The notes under the pieces were generated by a model. The model worked only from the letters and a program-made list of their open reading frames with translations, was not told the origin of the DNA and made no database searches. From Bacteroidia bacterium (lineage in GTDB: Bacteria; Bacteroidota; Bacteroidia; Cytophagales; Cyclobacteriaceae), in NCBI GenBank assembly GCA_030430325.1, contig JAUIFR010000004.1:1-38809 (forward strand): DNA of 38,809 nt, given 5' to 3'. The position numbers and the translations under genes are program-made. Of this stretch, positions 1-7,912 are shown piece by piece (the stretch's first letter is position 1; each line of letters begins with the position of its first letter).

Positions 1-323
1 TTCAGAACCAAAATAATCCGATGCAGCAACAGGGACCGATGAAGACCATGCAGTATTTCTTCCCTGTAATGATCATGTTCTTCCTGAATAATTTCTCAGC
101 AGGACTTACTTACTATTATTTCCTATCCAATGTTATCACAATTGCTCAGCAATTATTGATTGCCAGATTCATTGATGATAAAGCGATCAGAAGCAAGTTG
201 GAAACCAAAAAAGAGAATCGCTCAAATAAGAAAAAAACCGGTTTCTCAGCCAGGTTGGAAGAGGCGATGAAAGCGCAACAGCAAAAAGGAAAATCTAAGG
301 ACAAAGGCGGAAGAAAAAAATAG
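1..323 (+). CDS. yidC: YidC membrane protein insertase, C-terminal fragment
   Basis: The reading frame is open from the window edge (frame from base 3) and encodes about the last 106 residues of YidC/Oxa1, which inserts and folds proteins in the inner membrane together with or without SecYEG. Visible are the last membrane segments: the run beginning MKTMQYFFPVMIMFFLNN, then SAGLTYYYFLSNVITIAQQ, both typical of the Bacteroidota YidC C-terminus. A lysine-rich cytoplasmic tail follows, ending in KGGRKK. The N-terminal periplasmic domain lies outside the window. The next gene, parA, is 161 bp away and has its own promoter, so yidC is probably the end of the upstream transcription unit. Family assignment is confident; only completeness is limited. 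Confidence 0.93.
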   Translation, partial: QNQNNPMQQQGPMKTMQYFFPVMIMFFLNNFSAGLTYYYFLSNVITIAQQLLIARFIDDKAIRSKLETKKENRSNKKKTGFSARLEEAMKAQQQKGKSKDKGGRKK

Positions 324-328
324 ACAGC

Positions 329-416
329 TTATCCACATTTTGTGTTGAAGAAGCACACAATCTTTGATTAATTTTTTGATTATCAATTAATTAAATGCAA
401 TAAAAAGTGTGCATAA
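329..416. other. Candidate DnaA-box pair around an AT-rich segment (possible origin-like region)
   Basis: Between yidC and parA, TTATCCACA at 329-337 is a perfect match to the classical DnaA box. TGTGCATAA at 408-416 is the reverse complement of TTATGCACA, which fits the relaxed box TTWTNCACA. The two face each other across about 70 bp of very AT-rich DNA (around 361-406) that could act as an unwinding element. yidC and parAB sit near oriC in many bacteria. Two boxes are few for an origin and dnaA is not in the window, so this is a candidate only. Confidence 0.35.
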
Positions 417-420
417 CCTT

Positions 421-453
421 TTGAAACAGATAGTGTTGCATTGCTTATCTTTG
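421..453 (+). promoter_or_regulatory. Bacteroidota-type promoter for parA
   Basis: TATCTTTG at 446-453 is an exact TAnnTTTG -7 element. TTG at 421-423, 22 bp upstream, serves as the -33 element. The start codon of parA is 31 bp after the -7 element. It overlaps no coding sequence and gives parA-parB a promoter separate from yidC. Confidence 0.6.
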
Positions 454-484
454 CAATAACAATTAATTCGACACAGAATTTCAC

Positions 485-1258
485 ATGGGAAAAATCATTG
501 CTATAGCTAATCAGAAAGGTGGAGTTGGAAAAACGACAACAGCAATTAATCTTGCTGCAAGCCTTGCAATACTCGACTTTAAAACTCTTATCGTAGATGC
601 CGATCCTCAGGCCAATTCAACATCAGGCACAGGACTCGATCCAAAGGAAATTAAAAATGGAATCTATGAATGCATGGTAGATGATATAAGTCCTGAAGAC
701 TGCATCATGCATACTGATATTCCTTCGCTTGATATACTCCCTTCTCATATCAATTTAGTTGGTGCTGAAGTAGAGATGATAAATCTTGAAGCCAGAGAAG
801 AAATTATGAAAGGCGTGTTGAATGGCATTCGAGGAAATTATGATTTCATAATTATAGATTGCTCTCCTTCATTAGGCCTTATTACAGTTAATGCACTAAC
901 AGCAGCAGATTCTGTAATTATACCAGTGCAATGTGAATATTTTGCGCTGGAAGGGCTCGGTAAACTACTTAATACGATCAAGATAATTCAAGCTCGGCTG
1001 AATCAAAGGTTGGAGATTGAAGGCATACTGCTCACCATGTATGATATGCGTTTGCGTTTATCGAATGAAGTGGTACAGGATGTGCGGCATAATTTTAAAC
1101 AAATGGTGTTTAATACTTTGATCCCGCGAAATATTAGATTGAGTGAGTCGCCGAGTTTTGGTGTGCCGGTTGTTGCACATGATGCAGAGTCTAAGGGCGC
1201 CATTAGCTATTTGAACTTAGCTAAAGAAATATTAGAAAATAATAATTATAAATTATAG
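485..1258 (+). CDS. parA: ParA/Soj chromosome-partitioning ATPase
   Basis: A 257-residue ParA-family ATPase. ATP-bound ParA dimers coat the nucleoid and are released by ParB, which drives origin segregation. The deviant Walker A motif KGGVGKTT lies at residues 11-18 after the strand IIAIANQ. Walker A' appears as [12 protein letters not shown], and the Walker B-like segment is [11 protein letters not shown]. The length matches chromosomal Soj proteins of 250-260 residues. The stop codon directly abuts the parB ATG with no gap, so the two are almost certainly co-transcribed and translationally coupled. The start at 485 puts the nucleotide-binding strand at the usual distance from the N-terminus. 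Confidence 0.96.
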   Translation: MGKIIAIANQKGGVGKTTTAINLAASLAILDFKTLIVDADPQANSTSGTGLDPKEIKNGIYECMVDDISPEDCIMHTDIPSLDILPSHINLVGAEVEMINLEAREEIMKGVLNGIRGNYDFIIIDCSPSLGLITVNALTAADSVIIPVQCEYFALEGLGKLLNTIKIIQARLNQRLEIEGILLTMYDMRLRLSNEVVQDVRHNFKQMVFNTLIPRNIRLSESPSFGVPVVAHDAESKGAISYLNLAKEILENNNYKL

Positions 1259-2152
1259 ATGGCCAAAAAAGCAACAAAGCGGAAAAGTGGATTGGGTAGA
1301 GGGCTTGGAGCACTGTTGGAGGATTCTGCAGATGTCATAAAACAAGAGAAAGAGGTGAGTAGCTCTCATTCGTGGGGGATACCTATTGATCAAGTAGAAA
1401 CTAACCCTTACCAACCCAGGACAGACTTTGATCAAGAATCATTAGAAGAGCTCGCTGAATCGATTAAAGTACAGGGCATCATTCAACCCATTACGGTTCG
1501 TAAATTATCCCAAAATGCGTATCAGCTTATATCTGGTGAGCGTCGCTTACAAGCTTCGAAAATTGTTGGCCTGAAGGAAATCCCAGCTTATATTCGTGAG
1601 GCGAATGACCAACAAATGTTGGAAATGGCGCTTATTGAAAATATACAGCGCGAAAATCTGAACCCCATTGAGGTAGCCATTAGTTACCAAAGACTGATGA
1701 GCGAGTGTGACTTAAAGCAAGAGGAGCTTGGCGGGCGAGTGGGTAAAAAAAGAGCTACGGTATCAAATTACTTAAGATTGCTGAAGTTGCCGCCGGTGAT
1801 TCAAGCAGCATTGAAAGATCAGCGAATAAGCATGGGCCATGCGCGGGCATTAATTACCATTTCAGAGCCAGCACAGCAAATTACCATATTTAATAAGATG
1901 GTACGTGAGGGGCTATCAGTTAGGAAAGTAGAAGAACTGGTACGTGCACTTGCTCAACCCAAAAAACGTAATAAGCCGACGGATAAAAGTAAATCCGTTG
2001 AACTCAAGCACGTTGAAGACCGCCTCTCCACCAAATATGGCACCAAAATTCAGATCAACGGAAATGATGACCGAGGTGAAATTCGCATTCCATACTTATC
2101 TACTGAGGATCTAAACCGCTTACTGGAGCTACTGAATATCGATGATATTTAA
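1259..2152 (+). CDS. parB: ParB/Spo0J centromere-binding CTPase
   Basis: A 297-residue ParB. It binds parS near the origin, clamps and spreads on DNA as a CTPase, and stimulates ParA. The N-terminal ParA-interaction box GLGRGLGALL is at residues 11-20. The ParB/Srx nucleotide-binding fold contains NPYQPR (49-54), GERRLQA (93-99) and ENIQRENLNPIE (127-138). A KorB-type helix-turn-helix follows (around 150-220, with GGRVGKKRATVSNYLRLLKL), and then the C-terminal dimerisation region. A lysine-rich linker near residues 235-250 separates the HTH from the dimer domain. It starts immediately after parA. Its last codons overlap a small membrane-protein gene. I saw no close match to a canonical parS in this window. 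Confidence 0.96.
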   Translation: MAKKATKRKSGLGRGLGALLEDSADVIKQEKEVSSSHSWGIPIDQVETNPYQPRTDFDQESLEELAESIKVQGIIQPITVRKLSQNAYQLISGERRLQASKIVGLKEIPAYIREANDQQMLEMALIENIQRENLNPIEVAISYQRLMSECDLKQEELGGRVGKKRATVSNYLRLLKLPPVIQAALKDQRISMGHARALITISEPAQQITIFNKMVREGLSVRKVEELVRALAQPKKRNKPTDKSKSVELKHVEDRLSTKYGTKIQINGNDDRGEIRIPYLSTEDLNRLLELLNIDDI

Positions 2153-2321
2153 GCTACTTGCTTGGATTAGTTTTGCCATAATTGTTTTCGGGATGTTTAA
2201 GCCGCACTTAGTGCTTTGGTGGAAGGCTGTGCAGCATCGTTGGCTTGTGCTTAAATTCTACGGTTCTATTTTAATTTTATTACTTATCATTCATTTTGTT
2301 TTAAGGTTTTTTACCAATTGA
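2142..2321 (+). CDS. Small membrane protein of unknown function overlapping the parB end
   Basis: A 59-residue frame starts at an ATG inside parB, overlapping it by 11 bp in another frame, and ends at TGA 2319-2321. The protein has two hydrophobic stretches: LLAWISFAIIVFGMF near the N-terminus and GSILILLLIIHFVLRFF at the C-terminus. They are separated by a Trp/Lys/Arg-rich loop (LWWKAVQHRW), so it should be a two-pass inner-membrane protein. The overlap with parB suggests translational coupling and membership of the par operon. I do not recognise a family. Composition and overlap support a real gene, but it is short enough that conservation would be needed to prove it. Confidence 0.6.
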   Translation: MIFKLLAWISFAIIVFGMFKPHLVLWWKAVQHRWLVLKFYGSILILLLIIHFVLRFFTN

Positions 2322-2346
2322 TTCAATTAACTTAAAAGGTATAAAG

Positions 2347-2442
2347 TTTTATTTATAAGTAAAACTTTCAGGATATTTATAAATCCTTTACTTATAAGTT
2401 AAATTTAATTATATTTGCGGAAAACATTTACTTATAAGTAAA
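2347..2442. promoter_or_regulatory. Three ACTTATAAGT palindromes: probable operator of the ATPase gene
   Basis: Copies lie at 2347-2364 (one-base variant ATTTATAAGT within T/A arms), 2387-2403 and 2427-2442. The last is the perfect 16-bp palindrome TTTACTTATAAGTAAA. Their centres (2355.5, 2394.5, 2434.5) are 39 and 40 bp apart, nearly four helical turns. A weaker palindrome, ATTTATAAAT, is centred at 2379.5. The last copy ends 3 bp before the ATG at 2446, so a bound dimer would block transcription start and ribosome access. Which protein binds is not known; autoregulation is inferred. Confidence 0.6.
2410..2417 (+). promoter_or_regulatory. -7 element of the ATPase promoter
   Basis: TATATTTG matches TAnnTTTG exactly and sits between the second and third ACTTATAAGT palindromes, 28 bp before the start codon. 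No good TTG -33 element is present. The second palindrome (2387-2403) occupies that position instead, which fits control by a DNA-binding protein. Confidence 0.45.
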
Positions 2443-2445
2443 GAA

Positions 2446-3657
2446 ATGGATCAAACGTTCTTTAATAGGCAAACATATGTAGCTCTGATCATACCATTTA
2501 TCAATAAGGAAATTATCAAAATACTTGTTGGGCAACGACGTGTGGGAAAAAGTTATATGCTCTTTCAGCTCATGGATCATATTCGGGTACACGTCAAGAA
2601 CTCAAAAATTATATACATTAATAAAGAGCTTACAAAATTCTCATTTATCAAGACAGGTTTTGACTTAGTAAAATACATCGAAACCATTACGGAGCACACA
2701 GAATTTTATTATCTCTTTATTGATGAAGTGCAGGAAATTGTAAACTTTCAGGAAGGGTTACGTAGTTTGTTGGCTGAAAATAGGTTTGACATATATTGCA
2801 CGGGAAGTAATGCAAATATGCTTTCCAGTGATATAGCCACTCACCTTGCAGGTAGATATATTCAATTTCAAATTAATAGCCTTTCATATACTGAATTTCT
2901 TGAGTTTCATCACCTTGAAGATAGCTCTGAAGCCTGTATCAACTTTATGAAGTTTGGCGGTTTACCGTATCTACATCACCTTGAACTGAAAGATCATATT
3001 GTATTTGAATACCTAAAAAGCATCTACAATACGATTTTGTTAAAAGATGTCATTAGCAGGCATAATATTAGGAATATTTCTTTTTTAGAACGTCTCAACT
3101 TATTCTTAGCCAATAACCTTGGAAGCATATTATCTGCCAAAAGAATTAGTGATTTTTTGAAATCACAAAAAATAAATAGTTCACCAAAGGTTATATTAGA
3201 TTATCTAAAATTTCTTGAAGATGCATTTTTTATTAGAAGGGTAAGGAGATATGATATTAATGGACGTAGAATATTTGAGCTAAATGATAAGTTTTACTTT
3301 ACTGATCTAGGGCTTAGAAATACGCTTCAACCTTTCAATACAAAAGATATAAACAAGTTACTTGAAAATGTTGTATACAATGCTCTAATTATTGAGGGAT
3401 TTGAAGTATATGTTGGAAAGTTGGATGAATTGGAAATAGATTTTGTAGCCCTTAAGCAAGATCAAGTACTGTATATTCAGGTTGCCTATATAATTAGTGA
3501 CCAAAAAGTTCATGAAAGAGAATTTGGTAACTTGTTAAAGATTGATGATAATCACCGTAAATTAGTTATATCAATGGATGAAGTTACCACGAATTATAAA
3601 GGTATAGAACACCACTCGCTTAGATCCTTTTTATTAAATCCAGGTTTGGATCGATGA
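2446..3657 (+). CDS. AAA ATPase with DUF4143 C-terminal domain
   Basis: A 403-residue member of the widespread prokaryotic ATPase family with an N-terminal AAA domain (AAA_14-like) and a C-terminal DUF4143. The P-loop GQRRVGKS is at 29-36, Walker B LFIDE at 90-94, and a sensor-1-like stretch IYCTGSNANML near 116-126. The C-terminal half has a winged-helix-like segment (around 225-275) and a nuclease-like fold with E307, then ELEIDFV near 328-334 and YIQV near 343-346. This resembles a PD-(D/E)XK core, but the catalytic lysine position carries Q. The molecular function of the family is unsettled; mobile-element or defence roles are often suggested. It stands alone with its own palindromic operator, unlinked to parAB. 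Length and domain order are normal for the family. Confidence 0.85.
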   Translation: MDQTFFNRQTYVALIIPFINKEIIKILVGQRRVGKSYMLFQLMDHIRVHVKNSKIIYINKELTKFSFIKTGFDLVKYIETITEHTEFYYLFIDEVQEIVNFQEGLRSLLAENRFDIYCTGSNANMLSSDIATHLAGRYIQFQINSLSYTEFLEFHHLEDSSEACINFMKFGGLPYLHHLELKDHIVFEYLKSIYNTILLKDVISRHNIRNISFLERLNLFLANNLGSILSAKRISDFLKSQKINSSPKVILDYLKFLEDAFFIRRVRRYDINGRRIFELNDKFYFTDLGLRNTLQPFNTKDINKLLENVVYNALIIEGFEVYVGKLDELEIDFVALKQDQVLYIQVAYIISDQKVHEREFGNLLKIDDNHRKLVISMDEVTTNYKGIEHHSLRSFLLNPGLDR

Positions 3658-3684
3658 GGTTAGTAGCTATACGGTCAAAATATA

Positions 3685-3712
3685 ATAAACAATTTCAGCT
3701 AATTTTGTTTTA
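3685..3712. repeat. Single 28-bp quasi-palindrome, half of the paired 69-bp element
   Basis: Centred on GC at 3698-3699, with the core CAATTTCAGCTAATTTTG. It closely resembles the right-hand unit at 5975-6002 (core CAATTTCTGCTAATTTCA). The partner expected 41 bp upstream would fall inside the end of the ATPase gene and is absent. It lies 82 bp before the ATG of the next gene. Confidence 0.5.
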
Positions 3713-3794
3713 AAAAAAATAAATAGTATTTGTTTTGCCCTTAAGGTAACAATTCACCCTCGAATTGTACTTAATACTAAAAGGAACAAACACT

Positions 3795-5924
3795 ATGAAA
3801 CGAATACTTTACATTACCCCGCTCTTACTACTAGTATCTCCACTTGCTTATGGGCAGAAGATTAAGACTATACATGTTGAAACTTGGGAGAATAACGCAT
3901 GGAAGAATGGCCATTTCCAAAATTTTTCGTATGATGAAAATGGCTTTTGGGTAAAAAATGTGTTTCAGCAATGGAATGATCAAAGTGACACATGGTATAA
4001 CTTTTCCCAATTAAATATTACAAATAATAATGAAGGTTTAATTGAAAATACAGTAAACCAACAATGGAATGAGCAGGATGATAATTGGAAAAATGGCTCA
4101 AAAACAGAATATACATATACTAATTCAAAAAAATATCAAACTGAGTTAAATTATAACTGGGAAGAAGGAGAGTGGCTGCTAAGTAGTAAATACACATATG
4201 AGTATGATGATAATGATTTGAATACTCAAAAAACACTTCAGTTTATTGCTAATAATGAATGGGTGAATATTTCAAAAAACCAATATTTTAGTACTCAAAA
4301 CGGATTAGTTGATTACTATTTAGTATATAATTGGAATGATCAAACCAATGAGTGGGAATTAAAATCAAGAATTTCTTATTCCTATAACAATGATGGTAAC
4401 CAGACTATTCATTTACATGAAAATTGGGAAAATAATCAATGGCAACCTACAACTAAATTTTCAACATCGTACGATGAAAATGGAAATGAATCTAGTTTAT
4501 TAGGACAATTTTGGGATATTCAATCGAATTCTTGGAAAAATAGTTATCAGAATCATATTGTGAATTATCCAAATGGATACAAGCATACTTCAACCTTTGA
4601 GTATTGGAATTCTGAGAATGATGTGTGGGTAACTAGTAGCAGAGCTACTTACACCTACCTTGACGAACAAAATAATGATAACGACAACAATAATGACAAT
4701 AACCCTGCAACCTTCACACTTGAATTATCCTCTGAGCAAGAAGTTGATTTAACAGGAGCAGGAGAATATGAAATAGGAGCTACTGTTGAAATAAGTGCGC
4801 CTTCCCTTGATGGCTACACCTTTGCTGGGTGGAGTGGAAGTGATGAAGATATTGCCTTGCTTGAAGATGCCAGCCTATTCGTGACCTCATTTACCATGCC
4901 TGCCCGGGATGTGAGCTTTTTAGCTACTTATCAGTTAAATCAAGATGTACAAAAATATTCTGTTTCGCTACAGTCGGCACAAAATGTAACGCTTTCAGGA
5001 GCTGGAGAGTACAATGCTGGTGACCAGGTTAATATTTCTACGCAACAGCTGACTGGATATACGTTTGTGGGTTGGACCGGAACAGGCGATGATATGGCAT
5101 TGTTAAGTGATGCAAAAAGTTTAGAAGCTTCGTTTACCATGCCAAGCCGAAATGTGAACTATACTGCCGAATACGTTTCAGATGATGAATCAAAATATAC
5201 TTTAACGCTAAGTTCAGCCTTGGAAGTGAATCTAGTTGGTGGAGGTGAGTATATAGCTGGTACTACCGTTGAAATGACAGCAGAAGTACCACAAGGATAT
5301 ACTTTTGCCGGCTGGGAGGGCTCTAGTGATGATATAGCGTTGATATCAAATGCAGAAAGTGCTCAAGCTACTATTAAAATGCCTTCACGAAACGTAGAGC
5401 TTATAGCAAAATACTCGCAAGTGGGAAGTGAGGCTAAGTTTACAGTGAGTTTAGGGACTAATCAAGCTGTTATGCTATCCGGAATGGGAGAATACAAGGC
5501 AGGTGATGGGGTCGCCATTTCAGCGCCAGCTATGAATGGTTTTGCCTTTGAGCAATGGTCAGGAGCTGCAGAGGATGTCGCTTTATTATCAGATGCACTT
5601 GCAAGCCAAACTTCATTTGTAATGCCTAATAGAAATGTGACATTAACCGCTGAATACAAACCTGTAGTAACAGGAATAGAGGAGCATAATATTCAGAACT
5701 TAAGTATTTCTCCAAACCCGTGTGAAAACTATGTTCAAATTAACCTGACGAAAAGGTTAGCAACAAAAGTTAGCATACACAATCAGCAAGGAGCATTTTT
5801 GAAACAATATGTATTTGACGTTATGCGCCCAACAATCGATATCAGGGACTTACCTGCAGGAATTTACTTTGTCAAAATTCAACATGCAAAGGGTAAAACA
5901 ACACACCGTCTAGTTAAGAAGTAA
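3795..5924 (+). CDS. Secreted surface protein: W-rich repeats, four InlB-type repeats, T9SS sorting domain
   Basis: A 709-residue exported protein. The ATG at 3795 follows an AAGGA ribosome site and opens a clear signal peptide (MKRILYITPLLLLVSPLAYG). An upstream in-frame TTG at 3765 is not preferred. Residues about 20-290 hold tandem units of about 40 residues with the pattern Tyr-x-Tyr, Asn-Gly, then Trp pairs (for example NWENNQW). An Asn/Asp-rich linker follows. Residues about 305-620 contain four divergent InlB B-repeats of about 77 residues, each with GAGEY or a variant, GY/F-x-F-x-x-W-x-G, and TMPxRxV. The last 80 residues are a T9SS type A sorting domain (LSISPNPCENYVQINL, then LPAGIYFVKI and a basic end). 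The protein should cross the outer membrane by T9SS and be anchored or released. Ligand unknown; paralogue of the gene at 7913. Confidence 0.85.
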   Translation: MKRILYITPLLLLVSPLAYGQKIKTIHVETWENNAWKNGHFQNFSYDENGFWVKNVFQQWNDQSDTWYNFSQLNITNNNEGLIENTVNQQWNEQDDNWKNGSKTEYTYTNSKKYQTELNYNWEEGEWLLSSKYTYEYDDNDLNTQKTLQFIANNEWVNISKNQYFSTQNGLVDYYLVYNWNDQTNEWELKSRISYSYNNDGNQTIHLHENWENNQWQPTTKFSTSYDENGNESSLLGQFWDIQSNSWKNSYQNHIVNYPNGYKHTSTFEYWNSENDVWVTSSRATYTYLDEQNNDNDNNNDNNPATFTLELSSEQEVDLTGAGEYEIGATVEISAPSLDGYTFAGWSGSDEDIALLEDASLFVTSFTMPARDVSFLATYQLNQDVQKYSVSLQSAQNVTLSGAGEYNAGDQVNISTQQLTGYTFVGWTGTGDDMALLSDAKSLEASFTMPSRNVNYTAEYVSDDESKYTLTLSSALEVNLVGGGEYIAGTTVEMTAEVPQGYTFAGWEGSSDDIALISNAESAQATIKMPSRNVELIAKYSQVGSEAKFTVSLGTNQAVMLSGMGEYKAGDGVAISAPAMNGFAFEQWSGAAEDVALLSDALASQTSFVMPNRNVTLTAEYKPVVTGIEEHNIQNLSISPNPCENYVQINLTKRLATKVSIHNQQGAFLKQYVFDVMRPTIDIRDLPAGIYFVKIQHAKGKTTHRLVKK

Positions 5925-5933
5925 ATTTACACA

Positions 5934-6002
5934 TTAAACGAAATTGGCAAAATTCGATTAAAAATTAATAAATATTAAACAATTTCTGCTAATTTCATTG
6001 AA
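5934..6002. repeat. Paired 28-bp quasi-palindromes (69-bp intergenic element)
   Basis: Unit 1 is 5934-5961, centred on GC 5947-5948; its arms TTAAACGAA and TTCGATTAA are inverted repeats with one mismatch. Unit 2 is 5975-6002, centred on GC 5988-5989, with core ATTTCTGCTAATTTC. The spacer is 13 bp and the centres are 41 bp apart. It starts 9 bp after the preceding stop codon. The same architecture recurs at 7687, 19060 and 38580. Confidence 0.7.
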
Positions 6003-6124
6003 AATTTCTTTATAAAAAAATCGTAAGAATTTTTATGGAATATAACCGTTTGCTGCATCATTATTATAATCAGAATTTCCAACTAATAAGTTTAATGGAA
6101 ATTCTGGTTCAAACTTAACCTAAA

Positions 6125-7666
6125 ATGATCATGAAAACGATATTAGGCTTCTTAATTTTAGTAATACCCCTTGTCTCTTTAAAAGCTAAAAAGAAATTAA
6201 CCATTTGGAATAATAAAGTTGAGATTGGACATAAAAAAGATAGTTTAAGTATTTCAGCAGCAGTATATACTTTATCAGAAAAGATTGAACATGTATTAGT
6301 GGATACAAGTGGTCAATTAATAAATTTCCGAACAAAAAAGCGTAAATCACATGATCGTGGCAAATTATTTACCTATGATACGCAGTCAAAAAGTATTACA
6401 TGGAGTAGGAAGTATAATTATTTTTCGGAAGAAGTATTTAATATAAATAATACGATTGTAATTACGGGCAGGGATACCACAGAAGCGTTTGATTTTAAAA
6501 CAGGCAAAATAAAATGGAATTCTGAAAATAGTGTTGTTCGCATTTTCGATAACATAAACATTGGAATCACGTACGATATTCGCTCATTAAATTTCTTTAA
6601 GTTGCAGGCAGTAGCTACAGCTATTGATTTGAGAAATGGAAGGGAATTATGGAGTAGAGGTATAAAAAATGATTATTTGAACGATATATTTTTAATTGAT
6701 TCTGGCAACCTGCTTATTGAGTCAAATGAATTACATAAACTTGAGGTCGATAATGGTACTGGTTGGAGTTATGATGCAATTACAAACAGAATTGATGATT
6801 CAAATGATATTACACCGACCTCAAATGACTCAAGTTATTCGTTTTGGGATTTTTTTGACCCACCTTCCTCTAGAATCATTCGCCCCATTTCCTCTAATAA
6901 ATTAATTGAAGGTGATTTCCTGTATTTTGCCTCTGCTGGTAAAATCAGTAAGTTAAACTTAGATTCAGGTACTGAGGTTTGGAGCGCTCCTCTTCCAAAA
7001 AAATATACAAGTAAGTCTGAAATTTACCTTGTTGATGATAAAATTTATATGGTGAATTTGGGGTATGCAAATAGCAATAACATATCTATTTTGTATGGAA
7101 AGCCTTTCTTTGCTTGTTTCGATTCTACTAATGGTGAACAAAAGTTTTTAACAGAATTAACTGTTCTAGATCAAGCAGACCTTTTGGACTATGCCCGTCA
7201 GGATGATGGTATTGAAGTGATGTTCAAGGATCGTATTGAAAAGTATGATTTAGAGGGAAAAATAGTGGACCGTATTTTAGTTAGGCCTAGTTTTGGTAAC
7301 TTTACAGGGTACATTAACGATAATATATTTATTAAAAAGGATCACGGTTATTTCCCCATGAAACCCTCTGATTTAAGCATGGTTAAAACGAGCAATGACC
7401 ATTATATCATCTATAATGATCAATTGGATATTAAAGAGTCAACCTTAATGAGCAAGACATATTATAGCTACCTAACAATTAACCATTACAAGTTCATTGC
7501 TTGGGAAGACAAAACAATAGTAGTGGATAGCGTGGGTTCAAAAGTGGCTGAGCTTAATCTGTCTAGTAAGGCTTTTCGTAAGGGCAACAAGCTTTATGAA
7601 ATCAAAGGGCGCCAACTTTTTGTAGTTGACCTTAATGATGTTTTTGATCTTTCTAAAAGTAATTAA
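6125..7666 (+). CDS. Exported beta-propeller (PQQ-like repeat) protein
   Basis: A 513-residue protein with an N-terminal signal peptide (MKTILGFLILVIPLVSLKA; the ATG at 6131 is an alternative to 6125). The mature part shows PQQ/WD40-like propeller blades: FKTGKIKWNSE, LRNGRELWSRGI and LDSGTEVWSAPL are typical Gly-x-x-x-Trp blade ends. Between them are strands such as DDKIYMVNLGY and GNLLIESNELHKL. A Ser/Asp/Pro-rich insertion lies around residues 220-250. No cysteine lipobox and no T9SS sorting domain are visible, so it is probably periplasmic or secreted. Quinone-binding dehydrogenase residues are not evident; it is more likely a structural or binding propeller. It lies between the two InlB-repeat paralogues, with a paired palindromic element on each side. 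Confidence 0.7.
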   Translation: MIMKTILGFLILVIPLVSLKAKKKLTIWNNKVEIGHKKDSLSISAAVYTLSEKIEHVLVDTSGQLINFRTKKRKSHDRGKLFTYDTQSKSITWSRKYNYFSEEVFNINNTIVITGRDTTEAFDFKTGKIKWNSENSVVRIFDNINIGITYDIRSLNFFKLQAVATAIDLRNGRELWSRGIKNDYLNDIFLIDSGNLLIESNELHKLEVDNGTGWSYDAITNRIDDSNDITPTSNDSSYSFWDFFDPPSSRIIRPISSNKLIEGDFLYFASAGKISKLNLDSGTEVWSAPLPKKYTSKSEIYLVDDKIYMVNLGYANSNNISILYGKPFFACFDSTNGEQKFLTELTVLDQADLLDYARQDDGIEVMFKDRIEKYDLEGKIVDRILVRPSFGNFTGYINDNIFIKKDHGYFPMKPSDLSMVKTSNDHYIIYNDQLDIKESTLMSKTYYSYLTINHYKFIAWEDKTIVVDSVGSKVAELNLSSKAFRKGNKLYEIKGRQLFVVDLNDVFDLSKSN

Positions 7667-7686
7667 GCCCTGTTGAATTAATAATA

Positions 7687-7755
7687 TTCAATGAATTTTG
7701 CAAAAAACATTTAAAATATGAAAATTATTCATTGAATTTTGCTAATTACGTTAAA
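7687..7755. repeat. Paired 28-bp quasi-palindromes (69-bp intergenic element)
   Basis: Unit 1 (7687-7714) is centred on GC 7700-7701 with core ATGAATTTTGCAAAAAACAT. Unit 2 (7728-7755) is centred on GC 7741-7742 with core TTGAATTTTGCTAATTACG. The spacer is 13 bp and the centres are 41 bp apart. The element begins 20 bp after the propeller gene stop and ends 157 bp before the next start. Confidence 0.72.
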
Positions 7756-7912
7756 TATAAATTCCTATGAAATCCAATGTTTCTTTTTTCTGAAACTGTT
7801 TGCACAAACTTTTAAGTAAAAAATAGATTAGTTCGTTGCTAAAGAGGAGCTCTCATTATAAATTGCTAGAAAGTAACAATCAATGAAGTTAATTAACCTA
7901 AACTAAGGAAAA

